From Cervus elaphus (taxonomy: Eukaryota > Chordata > Mammalia > Artiodactyla > Cervidae): DNA of 64,000 bases. The position numbers and the translations under genes are program-made. Each line of letters opens with the position of its first letter. Positions within the stretch are counted from its first letter, which is position 1. Under the pieces are notes generated by a model. That model was given only the letters and a program-made list of their open reading frames with translations, ran no database searches and had not been told where the DNA came from. Where the stretch lies: positions 24,383,797 to 24,447,796 of the forward strand of contig NC_057816.1 of assembly GCF_910594005.1 (NCBI RefSeq). The letters are read 5' to 3'. Shown here in pieces: positions 23,852-34,545 of the stretch.

Positions 23852-24272
23852 GGTTAGAGCTGGATAACAATGCCAAGTGGGGCAAACCAAGTGAGCAGAA
23901 AATATCCCAGGGCAAAACTATGGTGATCAGAGATGGAGAAGGCTACTGGTGAGAGAAAGTCCCACATGAGGAAGAAAGGCAAGCCCAGACTAATGATCAG
24001 TCACCATTTCTGTGTATCCTCCATGTATCTGGTGTGTGAGAACAGAAAACAATCATAGAAACTAAGGAACAGAAGACAACTGGCTTCTTGTCGTCTGTTA
24101 GGTCAAGTCCAAACTGGCTGGCAGAACATTCAGATCCTTTCTGACCTGGCTCCTTCTTACTTTTCCAGGCTCACCTTTTCCACTCCCCAGCTCTCCCCAA
24201 GATGATAGGTATTTCCTTGAATTCCGTGTGTCTCTTGTGCTTCTATGTACACATGCAATTCCTTCTGTCCTA

Positions 24273-24730
24273 TGTTGACCGGGAAAAAAAAAAAAAGCAC
24301 AGTATGAGAGTTGTGAGTTAAGTTTTATTTGGGGAAAATGAAGACTATAGCCTGGGAGACAGTGTTTGAGACAGATCTGAGGAACTGCTCCAAAGATGTG
24401 TGGCAGGGGACAGTATTATAGATGATTTTAGTGAAGGGGGATACGTGCATATATTGGGCAGAGGGTTGCTGCTAGTCATGAGAAACTTACCTCTAGTCAC
24501 GAGGAGCAGATATCTCTGTTAATGAGTTTAGTGCTTTTCTAGATATGAGAAGATGCAAGAAACTAGGGTCATAAAATCTCCTGAAAATATCTAACTATCT
24601 GAAGGCCTGTTCTGCCAGTTTTTTCCAGAGCACAGAGGGCCTCATTCCTGGTCTCCTCCCTGATCTCCTTTTACAGTGTGTTAAAGGTCAGCGACTGCAG
24701 TAGCTAGTGACCTTTCAGAGGTAGAAAGCA
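24273..24730 (-). mobile_element. LTR-like endogenous retroviral fragment, antisense
   Basis: The minus strand carries AATAAA at 24329-24324, then a pyrimidine run and a CCCGGTCAACA end, the pattern of an LTR 3' part. The 5' border is not clear. No viral coding sequence is present. Confidence 0.5.
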
Positions 24731-24959
24731 AGTGACAATTTTTAGTTGGCGCCTAGAACACTGGTGTCTACTCAGTGAAGACCAGCTCATCTCTATAGAT
24801 TTAGCCTCAGCTTTCTTAACTCCTCAAGGCATGCTAAAAGATTCTTTAAGATGTCTTTTTGATGTCGTAGGAGAAATACCTTCATACCTCAATTATTTCA
24901 ATTGCCACACTCCGTAATTATTGTTTACTTGCCTGCCTGAACAGAACTCCATTACAGAA

Positions 24960-25088
24960 CCTATATTTGCTTTTCTTTTGGTTGCGTCACCCGGCATGTG
25001 GGATCTCATTTCCTGGGACAGGGATTGAACCTGGGCCCTCAGCAGTGAACGTGCAGAGTCCTAACCACTGGACTGCCAGGGAGCTCCT
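24960..25088 (-). mobile_element. CHR-type SINE, antisense, partial
   Basis: GGGACAGGGATTGAACCTGG and CTAACCACTGGACTGCCAGG read as the antisense SINE head. Confidence 0.82.
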
Positions 25089-26037
25089 AGAACCTATATC
25101 TTACAGAAGGTTTTAAACCCCAGCTTCTAACGTAGTGGCTAGGACATACTTGGTGCACAATAAACATTTGTTGAATGAATGGACGAACATGCTCAAACTT
25201 TGATAGGTGAGACAAGCAAGCAAAAAGAAAATTACCAAGTTGTGTGAAATAGGTAGTTTTGGGTACAGAGAGGAAGGGATGTCTAATTTCAGGCAGCCCT
25301 ATCCCATCTTCTGCCTGTTATACTATATAATCAACATAAAAACACTACACAGTACATACAATTGCATTTTTGAAACAACTGAGAAATCTTATTCATAGGA
25401 ATGAAATTAGATAAGCTCTTTCTTTAGGGGAAGGGGGCAGTGCCTCTGCTTCATTGATGACTGTATCAATCAGGTTGCTGATTCAAGAATATAACTTACC
25501 TTCAAGAATATAACTTATGAGATGGCAGAGATGTGGGCAGGGTTAAGGAAACTAGTCAGAGCTGAAGAGCAACAACTAGCCACAAATCAGTCAGGGTTGA
25601 AGACTAGCAATAGCGGGAAGCGGGTTGTCAACCCTAGGCCTGAGGTCCAGGGTGGAAGCCTGGAGTTGTAGCCATGGAAGAGCACAGTCACTGTTGGAAA
25701 TTCAGTCTCACTCAGCAGACTAGTGGTGGGTGGCGGGGGACCTCAGCCATGTTCTCTTCCAACCACAGATCAGCCTCTGCCTCTTATTAGCTGAGCGCAG
25801 AAGCCAGAACACAAGTGAACCCTGGTGATACAGTTCATAGAGGTCAACTTCCAGGGGCAAGGTGGAGAAGGACCAAGAAAGGATCTGGGTGGTAGAAGGG
25901 CAAACAAAATAATCAGCACGCAGGGGAGAATGCATCTGCTTTGTGGACGACCTATATAATTGATTCTTGCCTATTCAGTAATCAGACACTGATACAGCCC
26001 TGTGGATTGCAATTCTAGGTCTCATGTTTTATCTATT
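25089..26037. other. No gene seen; intergenic DNA
   Basis: An MIR/L2-like motif (GCACAATAAACATTTGTTG) lies near 25155-25185. TCAAGAATATAACTTA is duplicated in tandem near 25483-25517. Confidence 0.5.
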
Positions 26038-26247
26038 TGCTGTGCTTACTTGCTCAGTCATGTCTGACTTTTTGCGACCCCATGGACTGTACCCTGCCAA
26101 GCTCTCCTATCCATGGGGATTCTCCAGGCAAGAACACTGGAGTGGATTACCAGGCCCTCCTCCAGGGGATCTTCTCAACCCAGGGATCAAACCCAGGTCT
26201 TGCACATGCAGCTGGATTCTTTGCCATCTGAGCCACCAAGGGAAGTC
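26038..26247 (-). mobile_element. Bov-tA-type SINE, antisense
   Basis: It runs from GCTCAGTCATGTCTGACTT through CCAGGGGATCTTCTCAACC to GAGCCACCAAGGGAAGTC. Confidence 0.92.
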
Positions 26248-27200
26248 AAAGGTGTTGATATATTCAAGTTTATTACAATCTGTGCCACCTAATTAGTAGG
26301 TCTGGGGTGGGACAAGGGGATCTATGTTTTTAAAAAGCTTCCCAAGTAATTTTGATAGGCCCTACTTGTTGAGAACCACTGTGATAGTCCTCTCATTTTT
26401 ATGGATAGGAAACTAACATCCAGAGAAATGAAAATTACCCTAACTTGGCCACTCTCTGAAAATTATCGCTTAGGTGACATTAAAGGGTTTAGGTCAAAAG
26501 CTGACACATTTGCACGTATCTTCTGGCCCAATTCCTTCATTTTACCGATAAGAAAACAAAAGTGGAGTGATGTGTCCAGTTATATAACTAGTTAGTCACA
26601 GAGGAGGAAGGGCTAGTACGGTGTTTGTAACTTTTAATCCAGTGTTCATTCCAGGCAGCACACTTGGTAGGAGTGTTTGTGTGTGTGTTTGTGTGTGAGA
26701 CAAAGCAGCCAGGGGTAGCAATTCTAGTCTCCCATCGTGGTAAGGTGAATTTCCCCACAGCTTCTGACTAGAAAGAAAGTAGAACAAGGGGAGTTCATTA
26801 CCCACTAGGACTCTGTAGGAAGAGCCTGGAGGGGATAGTGGAAGGGTGTGAGTGGGCCTCTGCTCCAGTCCTTGCCTTTCACCTTTATTTCCCTGGCTCT
26901 GAATCTCTGTCAATTCTTTCACTAGAAGAGGGCTGCTCCTGGCTTTGAGAGAGTGTCATGTGGGCCACATTGGCTTTAGGGAAAATAGGCAGGGTCCAAA
27001 AAAAATAAAAGAGGCCTATTGCAGGAGGGGCTTACAAGAGATCTCAGTCTGTGGGCTTCTCCCCAGCACAAGGAAAAATTAAGTACTATGGTGTCACTGT
27101 TCCATGATGCTGAAAATTCCTTTATGGCTGCTAATTAGAGATAAGTAGGGCTGGTTACCTCGCCCCAATTCCCAAAGGTTGACACACAGCTACTTCCCTC
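26248..27200. other. No gene seen; intergenic DNA
   Basis: Single-copy-looking sequence with a GTGTGTGT tract near 26672-26696. No supported gene. Confidence 0.5.
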
Positions 27201-27300
27201 TTTGTTGTAGTTCAGTCACTAAGTCGTGTCCGACTCTGCCATCCCTTGGACGGCAGCATACCATGCTTCCCTGTCCTTCACTATCTCCAGGAGTTTGCAG
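27201..27300 (-). mobile_element. BovB/Bov-tA 3'-end fragment, antisense
   Basis: GTTCAGTCACTAAGTCGTGTC and CTATCTCCAGGAGTTTGC read as the antisense ruminant retroelement 3' end. Confidence 0.75.
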
Positions 27301-27346
27301 CAGATCCAAGACCACCGGAACATCCTTTAAGATGTTTCTGAAATCT

Positions 27347-27785
27347 GAAATTAATGCTGATATTACACAGACTAAAGGTACCTGGACACATTTGGAACCA
27401 AGCATGTTCAGAATCATGGGAATTACATGAGAGAAGCGGGAGGCAGTCAAATGGACTGGGACCTAGTCCCAGTTTTACCACTCCAGGAAGAACTCTAGAC
27501 TTAAATTTCCTGACACCAGCAGCCCCTGCCCTTCCCTATCCTACACATGTTGGGCTTGGGAGGAACACTGGAGATCATCCACTCATATATGAAGAAATCA
27601 AGATCAGACTGGGGAAATGATTCACCCAACCACACAGCATGGAAGTGGTAAAACTGGGACTAGGTCCCAGTTCATTTGATTGCCTCCCACTTCTCTCATC
27701 TAATTCCCAAGATGCTGCATGTGCTCGGTTCCAAATGTGCTTGTGTACCTTTAGTTTGTGTTCTTTCAGCGTTAATCTGCTTAAG
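27347..27785. repeat. Long imperfect inverted repeat with about 160-bp spacer
   Basis: The arms 27347-27484 and about 27645-27785 are reverse complements at roughly 80-85%. They share the exact block ACTGGGACCTAGTCCCAGT on the 5' arm and its complement on the 3' arm. Confidence 0.8.
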
Positions 27786-28117
27786 TTGCATTTTTGGCAG
27801 AGTTCGTTCATACTCCTTTGGGTCCTTACCTATGCTCAGGTCTGCCTGTCTATCATTACCAGGGCGTTCTTGTGGGTGTTAAGGTGTCTCTGAGTTGTGA
27901 GAGATGTGTGTCTAAGGGTGATTGAGTAAGTGTGGTTGTTGTGGGTCTATAGGCTGCCGCATGCCTATATATGTGTCTCTCTTTTCACCTTGAAGGATAT
28001 ATGTGAGTCTGGGCCTGTCAGTTTTGTGTCTAAGTATTTGTTTGGTGCTTAAAGTTAATTGTGATCTTGTACGTGTTTGTGCATATGCATGGGTCTCTGG
28101 GCGGGGAGGGGGGAGGG

Positions 28118-28300
28118 AAGGCTTCCCCAACGGCTCAGCAGATAAAGAATATGCCTGCAACGTTCCATTCCTGGGTCTGGAAGATCCCCTGGAGAAGGGC
28201 ATGACAACCCACTCCAGTATTCTTGCCTGGAGAATCCCATGGCTAAAGGAGCCTGGTGGGCTACAGTCCAAAGGGTCACAGAGAGTCGGACACGACTGTG

Positions 28301-28334
<34 letters not shown>
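28118..28334 (+). mobile_element. Bov-tA-type SINE with (AC)n microsatellite tail
   Basis: Full core and tail, then an (AC) run of about 15 units at 28304-28334, about 600 bp upstream of TMEM86A exon 1. Confidence 0.93.
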
Positions 28335-28336
<2 letters not shown>

Positions 28337-28639
28337 GTCTATGGATTGCTATTTGTCTCTTTTTCTGTTAAAAAGTTGTATGTCTACGGACCCTCGAGTG
28401 TCCATTGCGATGTGTATTTGTGTACAGTGAAGGCTGTGGATCTAACCAAGTGTGTCCATGTGGACTGCATGTTTAAAGGCTGAAGGGACTCTGTCTTTGC
28501 ATTTTACCCCGGTTTATGAGAAAAATGTGTGTAGCCCTGTGTCCGGGACAGGAATGTGTTTGTCTCTTGGCCAACCTCTGTCGTCCCCCAAAGCCTGGGG
28601 TCACAGTTAGGTTCCAGGAGGCCTTGGCACGGACTCCTA

Positions 28640-29240
28640 GAGGGGCGCGGCCTGAAAAGCCTCTCTCCCTGGGGCAGTAAAGATGGGATGTAGGAGGGTG
28701 GGGGTGGGGTGGGGGGAGGGGGAGGGGCGGGGCCTCTCCCGACTCGCCCGCCGCCCTCCTGCCCTGCGCCCCAGGCCGGGCCGACTCCAGACGTCTCATT
28801 GGCGGTGTCTGCCGTGACGTCGCGGGGATCGCAGACAGAAGCTCTGGCGCCCGGCGCGGGGGAGGTATCGTCGGTCACCGGGGCTTCGTTCCTTCGTCGC
28901 CTCCCTCACCTGCGGCGCGTCCCGGGCCGCTGCCGCCGCCGCCGCCATGGTGTCCCCGGTCACTGTGGTGAGTGTGTGAGCGAGCGAGCGGGCCAGTGTC
29001 CGGCGCGGCCGGAGCCCACCGACGTGGGGACTGAGCTGCGGCAGGCCAAGCCGCTGGGGGGCGTCGGCGCGCGGGGGAGGGGGGGCGTCCGAGGAAAGGC
29101 AGGGATCCGGCGGCCGGCGGCCGCGCGCGTCCCCCCGGCGGGAGGCGGCGCGGTCACGGCCCCCAACACCCCAGACCCCGGCGCCCCTCCTCCGCGCGCC
29201 CGCCGCCGGCTCGCGGGAGGGAGGAAAACAGCGGGCACGT
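28640..29240 (+). promoter_or_regulatory. TMEM86A: CpG-island promoter of TMEM86A
   Basis: This GC- and CpG-rich block covers the upstream region, exon 1 and the start of intron 1. No TATA box is visible. There is a GC box (GGGGCGGGGCC) at 28724-28734, an inverted CCAAT box (ATTGG) at 28798-28802 and a CRE-like TGACGTCG at 28815-28822. Together these suggest a broad housekeeping-type promoter starting roughly between 28800 and 28900. The exact start cannot be read from sequence. Confidence 0.8.
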
Positions 29241-32198
29241 GACTCGGAAGCGTGACTTTGTTGATCTCCGTGTGTCTGGCGCGGGTTGGCCGGGTGGCCC
29301 CCTGGGAGAGGAAGGGGACGGATGCAGGGCCTCCGGCTCTGCGTGAGCAGACCGCAGAGAAGAGGCGGGGAGCGGGAGCGGAGCTGGGACCTCCTGGGAG
29401 TCTTGTTCCCAGTTTGTTCCCTCCCTTTCCTCATCTTTACAAGAAGTCTCGGGCAGTGTAGGTGACGCCTCTGAGTCTAGGCAGCCTGGATCACACGCAG
29501 AAGGGAAAAGGGGTCGTTCTCTATTGACACCCCTTGTTCAGACTTTCTCACCTGAAGTTTTGTCTCTTCTCCGCCCCTCTCCTACTCCTAGCGCTGTGTT
29601 CTCCAAGATTGTCAAAGCCTCCCCAGCTACTCCTACTGTTTCTTCTTCTAGGAAATAGGGGGCCTGGGGGAGGGCTGTGGAGTAGATGCTTCCAAGGGCT
29701 GGCAGGTGAGGCTGGGGAGATCTGGGGACTGTGAGGATAAGCTCTCTCCTCCTCTGCTGGTGTCTCTGCCCTGACCAGTCTGCATGGGGGAAATCTCCAT
29801 AGGAAGGATCTCTGTCATCTCTTCTCACTGCTCTCACCCCTGGCAGAGCAAGGGCAGGCTTAGCCCCTGGATCCACATCTGCCTCTTCCCAGCCTCCTTC
29901 ATCACAGTCTGTTCAGTGCCAGGTAACCACGGTCTGGAGGTCTGAGAGTCTTGAGTGTGTACCCGTAGCCCTGAGCTGGGCAGCTCACTGGGCCAGAGAC
30001 CTGTCTCTTGAGCAGAGCATGAGTATACCGGGAACCTCAGCTCCTTCACATCACTCTCTGAGCCCCAGCACCAAATGTCCAAGAAAAACAGCTTCAGGGG
30101 ATCCCAGATTCAGAATATCCGCAGCAGCTCCCTCCCTGAGCTTGCAGAGTGCCTGCATGGCCTGGGAAACAACCCTTCTTTAGCTGCCCTCCCTCCTAAT
30201 CCGGCTGAGACCCAGTCAGCTGCTCTAACTTCCCCCTCTCAGTTCCTCATCTTCTTCCAGCCTGACTGCTGGCTTCAGATCAAAAGCTGGTGAGAGAACC
30301 CTGCCTCCCCTTCCTGCCTCTCTTTCTGATGTGCCTGAAGTTGCTCTTGTTCTCAGGGAAATGAGATTGACCCTCTCCAACCCCCCAACCCCTGAGATTG
30401 CTGGTATTTCAGGGACAGTTTTCTTGCTCCCCACTCATGTGTCCATTTCTCTAGGCAGCATCCCTGTCTCCTCTCCTTGTCCTTGATGGTACTTTTAGGC
30501 TAGGGCAGCTAGAGTGGAGGCTGAGTTGCAGACCGGCTGAGAAGAGAGCCTCTGGGGGCTGAGATGGTTGACAGCGCTTATTCTCACGTATTCCTGGCAC
30601 TCACCTGGTGTCACCGGGCCCGTGTCCTGGCCCCACTGCTGAGGATCACGAGTTGGCCAGCTGTGGCATCTCTGTGGTTTGCTGCTGACTCCCCTTTATT
30701 CCAGACAGCTGGGGATTGATGCTGCCAGAGAGAGGCTGAAGGGGCTTTGTTAGGGGGAAAAGGAAGGGGCAGAAAGGGAGAAGCCTTGGGCTGCAGGACA
30801 CTATCCCAAAGTCTGCTTTCTGCCCAATGACTATTCCGGTCCTGCCCTAGGGCCAAGAATGGGACGTGAGTAGCAGGCACAATGGAGCCCTTTGTCTTCC
30901 TAATCATTTAAGCTTCAAGTTAATGATGGGCTCTTTCTTTTTTTTTTTTTTTTAATGATGGGCTCTTTCATACTGGCTGCTTGGGACAGGTCAAACTGGG
31001 TTTCTGTGTCTGTCCTCCCTGCTTTGGAGGTGGGCCTGTCTTTGGGGTGAATGCCTGGGCTGAGGGTCCTGCTCTGAGCCCTGCTCTGGGCTCCCACGCT
31101 CTGAATGCTGCCTTTGTCCCGTGTCTTCCAGGTGAAGAGTGAGGGACCCAAGCTGGTGCCCTTCTTCAAGGCTACCTGTGTGTATTTCGTGCTCTGGCTG
31201 CCCTTGTCCAGCCCGTCGTGGGTCAGCGCCCTCATCAAGTGCCTGCCAATCTTCTGCCTCTGTCTCTTCCTCCTGGCCCATGGCCTGGGATTCCTGCTGA
31301 CCCACCCCAGTGCCACCCGCATCTTCGTGGGGCTTGTCTTCTCCGCCATAGGCGATGCCTTCCTCATCTGGCAGGATCAGGGTTACTTTCTCCACGGTCA
31401 GTCATCACAGTCGCCACCTGGGAGGAATCTTGGGGTTGGGGGCTAGAGGACCCTGGGGAGGGGCCAAGGATTTAGGAAAGAGAATGTTTTTAAAAACAAG
31501 AACATGGGGAATTAAAGGGGTTCTGAGGCCAAAGACTTTTGGGGCCCCTGTTGGCGGACGACCTTGCCAGCGATTCGGTGATCTGTTCTGGAGTACCACA
31601 GGAGAGTTTGGAGATATCTTTGCCTTCGTGGATTTCTTCCCACCCCTGTTACTCCCCCGGGATTGCTCCTGGGTTATCCTAAGCACTTCACTCCTACCCC
31701 GACCTCCTGTTTTCTCACCTGAGTTTGCCTTCAACATCCCATCATCCCCTCTCACTCCCAGGTCTGCTGATGTTTGCCGTGACCCACATGCTCTACGCCT
31801 CAGCCTTTGGCATGCGGCCATTGGCTCTTCGGACGGGTCTGCTGATGGCAGTACTGGCGGTCCTGTGCTATGCCGTCTTCTACCCAAACCTCACGGGTGC
31901 CTTCACCTACCTGGTGGGGGTCTATGTGGCCCTTGTCGGCTTCATGGGCTGGCGAGCAATGGCGGGGCTACATCTGGTCGGGGCAGCATGGCGCTGGACT
32001 GAGCTAGCAGCAGGCGGTGGTGCACTGCTATTTATGGTCTCAGACCTGACCATCGGCCTTGACAAGTTCTGCTTCCCTGTGCCCTACTCGCGGGCATTCA
32101 TCATGTCCACCTACTACGCCGCCCAGATGCTCATCGCCCTGTCAGCTGTCGAGAGCCGGGAGCCAGTGGAGGACCACCGACTGAGCAAAGCCAAATGA
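28947..32198 (+). CDS. TMEM86A: TMEM86A, lysoplasmalogenase-family membrane protein (3 coding exons)
   Basis: Coding exons are 28947-28967, 31132-31396 and 31762-32198. All introns are GT-AG and the phases join exactly (21+265+437 nt), giving 240 residues and TGA. The ATG sits in a good Kozak context (GCCGCCATGG) inside a CpG island, and exon 1 encodes only seven residues (MVSPVTV). The product is a multi-pass YhhN/TMEM86 protein. Hydrophobic segments lie near residues 18-34, 40-63, 69-87, 93-107, 117-136, 140-158, 174-190 and 203-224. The family's acidic motifs are present: GDAF (Asp82) and SDLT (Asp190). The C-terminus is short, charged and probably cytosolic. TMEM86 proteins hydrolyse the vinyl-ether bond of lysoplasmalogens in internal membranes; TMEM86B is the best-studied member, and activity of this copy is inferred. 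I see no frameshift or lost splice site. The paralogue TMEM86B is the alternative, but flanking IGSF22 and PTPN5 and the sequence as I recall it favour TMEM86A. Confidence 0.95.
28968..31131 (+). other. TMEM86A: TMEM86A intron 1
   Basis: Donor GTGAGT is at 28968 and the acceptor AG is at 31130-31131. The first 270 bases belong to the CpG island. The rest is mostly single-copy sequence with no further exon that I can support. It contains a poly(T) run flanked by a 17-bp direct repeat at 30921-30969. Confidence 0.85.
30921..30969. repeat. Poly(T) flanked by a 17-bp direct repeat
   Basis: TAATGATGGGCTCTTTC occurs at 30921-30937 and 30953-30969, with only T15 between. It lies in TMEM86A intron 1. 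Confidence 0.85.
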
Positions 32199-33260
32199 GG
32201 GTCAGGTTCTGGTTACCCCTCTCTTCTCCTGGGACTGGAGCCCAGAACCTGGGAGCCTGCCAGAGCTGGATTGAGATGACCACAGTACCAACCTGGGGCA
32301 GCAGGTATCACCTGTGAAATGTGCAAGTTTGAGGGATAAGCAGGAAAAAGATCATTCTAGCAAAGCATGGTCCAGGACCATATTGAGAACTAAAAAAAGC
32401 CAGCCTAATGCTCATTGCCGGAGCCAGGATCTTCCCACCTCTACCCCATCTGGACTGTCAGAGCCCCTCTGGAGGGCTGTGGTGCTCAGCCTCTTGACCT
32501 CCGCCACCTCTACTAGATGAAAGAGTCTGACTCACCCACTCCACTCTTTCGGATTTACACAGAGTTGAGGGAGGAGGGGAAGAGTCTGTGCTGAGATGCC
32601 CAGGGCTTGAAGCCCCTTTCACAGGCCCCTAGATGGAAAGACTGGATGAGAGTGGAGTCTCCCTTTCCTGCATCTATCCTCATTACTTGAACAATCTTAA
32701 TGTCTAAGTGTTGGGTGGGAAGGTGGAGGGGTGTCTGTCCAGGTAGGCAAGACTGGGGACTACTTTGGCCTCGGAAGTTCTGCGTACCAAGGATTCAAGT
32801 TGGTCCCATCTCTCAAAGGGCATCCCAGAGCTCAGGCCCCACACCACTACCCTCAGACCCTGTCCCCAGGGCTAGGGTGAACCATGCCAAAGGAAGGGGC
32901 CAGCCTGTGTGTGTGTGTGTGTGTGAGTCTTGTCTGTATGATCTTTCTCCCAGCCTGCCTATGTCTTACTCTGCCAGCTGTCTCTGACCTGCTGTGTGTC
33001 AAAGTCTCACAGGAAAAGGGCCTCAGGGAGCTGCTGAGGGGTTGCTGAGCCTGGCTCTGGGAGCTGGGCCACCCCCCACATACACACCCACTCTCAGTTC
33101 TTTCCTCCTTGCCCCTCCTGCACTGGGAGCAAAAGGAAGGGGCTCCAATGACACTCTCGGGTCATAAGACCCAAGGCACATTCAATGCAAGGGGAGCAAG
33201 AATGGGACTACTCCATCCTGTTGCTCACATGAAAAAAAAAAATAAAAAAACCCACAAGAG
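32199..33260 (+). other. TMEM86A: TMEM86A 3' untranslated region (end uncertain)
   Basis: This follows the TGA without interruption and is free of SINEs. The first AATAAA (33241-33246) lies inside an A-rich run, and another is near 34172 beside a SINE. The real polyadenylation site is therefore uncertain. A short (GT)n run lies near 32908-32924. Confidence 0.5.
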
Positions 33261-33952
33261 TCACTGGCTGCCCTGCTTGTCTGCCTGTGTGGCACGTGCC
33301 TGTCCTGGAGAGGTGGGGGTGGGGGCATGGCACCAGGGGCCCTGGATGTCCTCACTGCACGGGGTCACAGTCTTGGCCAGTGCATGTTGGCGCCAGGCTG
33401 GCTCTGTGACTGGTGATACTGTGCTGGTTGGAGTAGGTCTCACTTTCTGGTCACGTGTGTGGGTGAGGATGTAGTTCAGGAGGATGGGGGATGGGTAGGA
33501 GTTGCCACCATCCAAACTTGTCCTTAATGCCCTCCCCTATGCACAGGTGCCCCGCATCTCATTACTTGGTGTCCTCTACTGCTACCCACCTCCTGCCCTC
33601 CACAGCCCAGACTTGCTACCTGCTCCAAAATAATCCAGATTCCCTTCACGCTTCTCCTCCCTGGAGTCTGGGCTCAGCTGAACAGCTGGGAGGAATGAGA
33701 TTAGATTGCATGATTCATGCTTTAGATGTGAAGCCCTGGCAGAATAACGTGTCACCTGACTCCAGGGGCATTTTCATCTTAATGAGCAGCTCCCTGACCC
33801 AGAGTAAAAAGGGAAGTCATGGATGGTAATGAATACTCCCATCAGTAGAGGGGTTGTACAGTTGTGGGGATGTGATAGACTCAAGCCCCGTATGGGTGTT
33901 GGATGAATCAGTAATTTTCAAACTAGCATCTGTACAGAGATTAGTGTTGGGA
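33261..33952. other. TMEM86A downstream DNA; no gene seen
   Basis: Single-copy-looking, GC-moderate sequence. No exon supported. Confidence 0.5.
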
Positions 33953-34150
33953 GCTGAAAGTGAAAGTCACTCAGTCGCATCGGACTCTTTGCAACCCCAT
34001 GGACTATACAGTCCATGGAATTCTCCAGGCCAGAATGCTGGAGTGGGTAGCCTTTTTCTTCTCCAGGGGATCTTCCCAACCCAGGGACCAAACTCAGGTT
34101 CTCCCACATTGCAGACCAATTCTTTACCAGCTGAACCACCAGGGAAGCCC
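33953..34150 (-). mobile_element. Bov-tA-type SINE, antisense
   Basis: It starts GAAAGTCACTCAGTCGCATC and ends GAACCACCAGGGAAGCCC. Confidence 0.94.
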
Positions 34151-34335
34151 TGCTGGTGGGAACTAGCAAAAGAATAAAGTAGGGGAGGGAGGTTCAAAGA
34201 CCCCCATCCTTGTTTCAAGTCCAGTAGCTTAAAATTTTTTAAGGAAGAGTTTGCTGCTGTCAAACATAGTGAGGTGGATGACCAGTCCCTTCTAGCTCTG
34301 ATTCTCTTAATTCTCAAAGAGTATGAATATGCATG

Positions 34336-34545
34336 AGTGTGTGCTCAGTCACTTACTTGTGTCCAACTCTTTGCAAGCCCCTGGGCTGTAGCACACAATG
34401 CTCCGATGTCCATGGGATTTTCAGGTAAGAATACTGGAGTGGGTTGCCATTTCCTTCTCCAGTGGATCTCCTTGACCCAGGGATCGAACCTGTATCTCCT
34501 GCATTGGCAAGTGAATTCTTCACCACTCAGCCACCTGGGATGCCC
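34336..34545 (-). mobile_element. Bov-tA-type SINE, antisense
   Basis: It runs from GTGTGCTCAGTCACTTACTTG to CAGCCACCTGGGATGCCC. Confidence 0.92.

Noticed and set aside
27347..27785. The paired frames on the two inverted arms as a duplicated small gene
   Set aside because: Similar peptides appear only because the arms are inverted copies; there is no start context, splice signal or domain.
1..28600. A hidden protein-coding gene or a novel defence-like system in the repeat-rich left part
   Set aside because: All frames longer than about 100 residues trace to BovB or L1; the rest are short and lack domains. No CRISPR-like regular spacing was seen.
28709..29434. Long open frames on both strands in the CpG island (e.g. 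177 and 212 residues)
   Set aside because: GC-rich sequence lacks stops by composition. The Arg/Pro/Gly-rich translations have no domain, and the real coding there is seven codons of TMEM86A.
34172..34177. AATAAA as the TMEM86A polyadenylation signal
   Set aside because: It lies beyond an antisense SINE about 2 kb past the stop; possible, but no better supported than the site near 33241.
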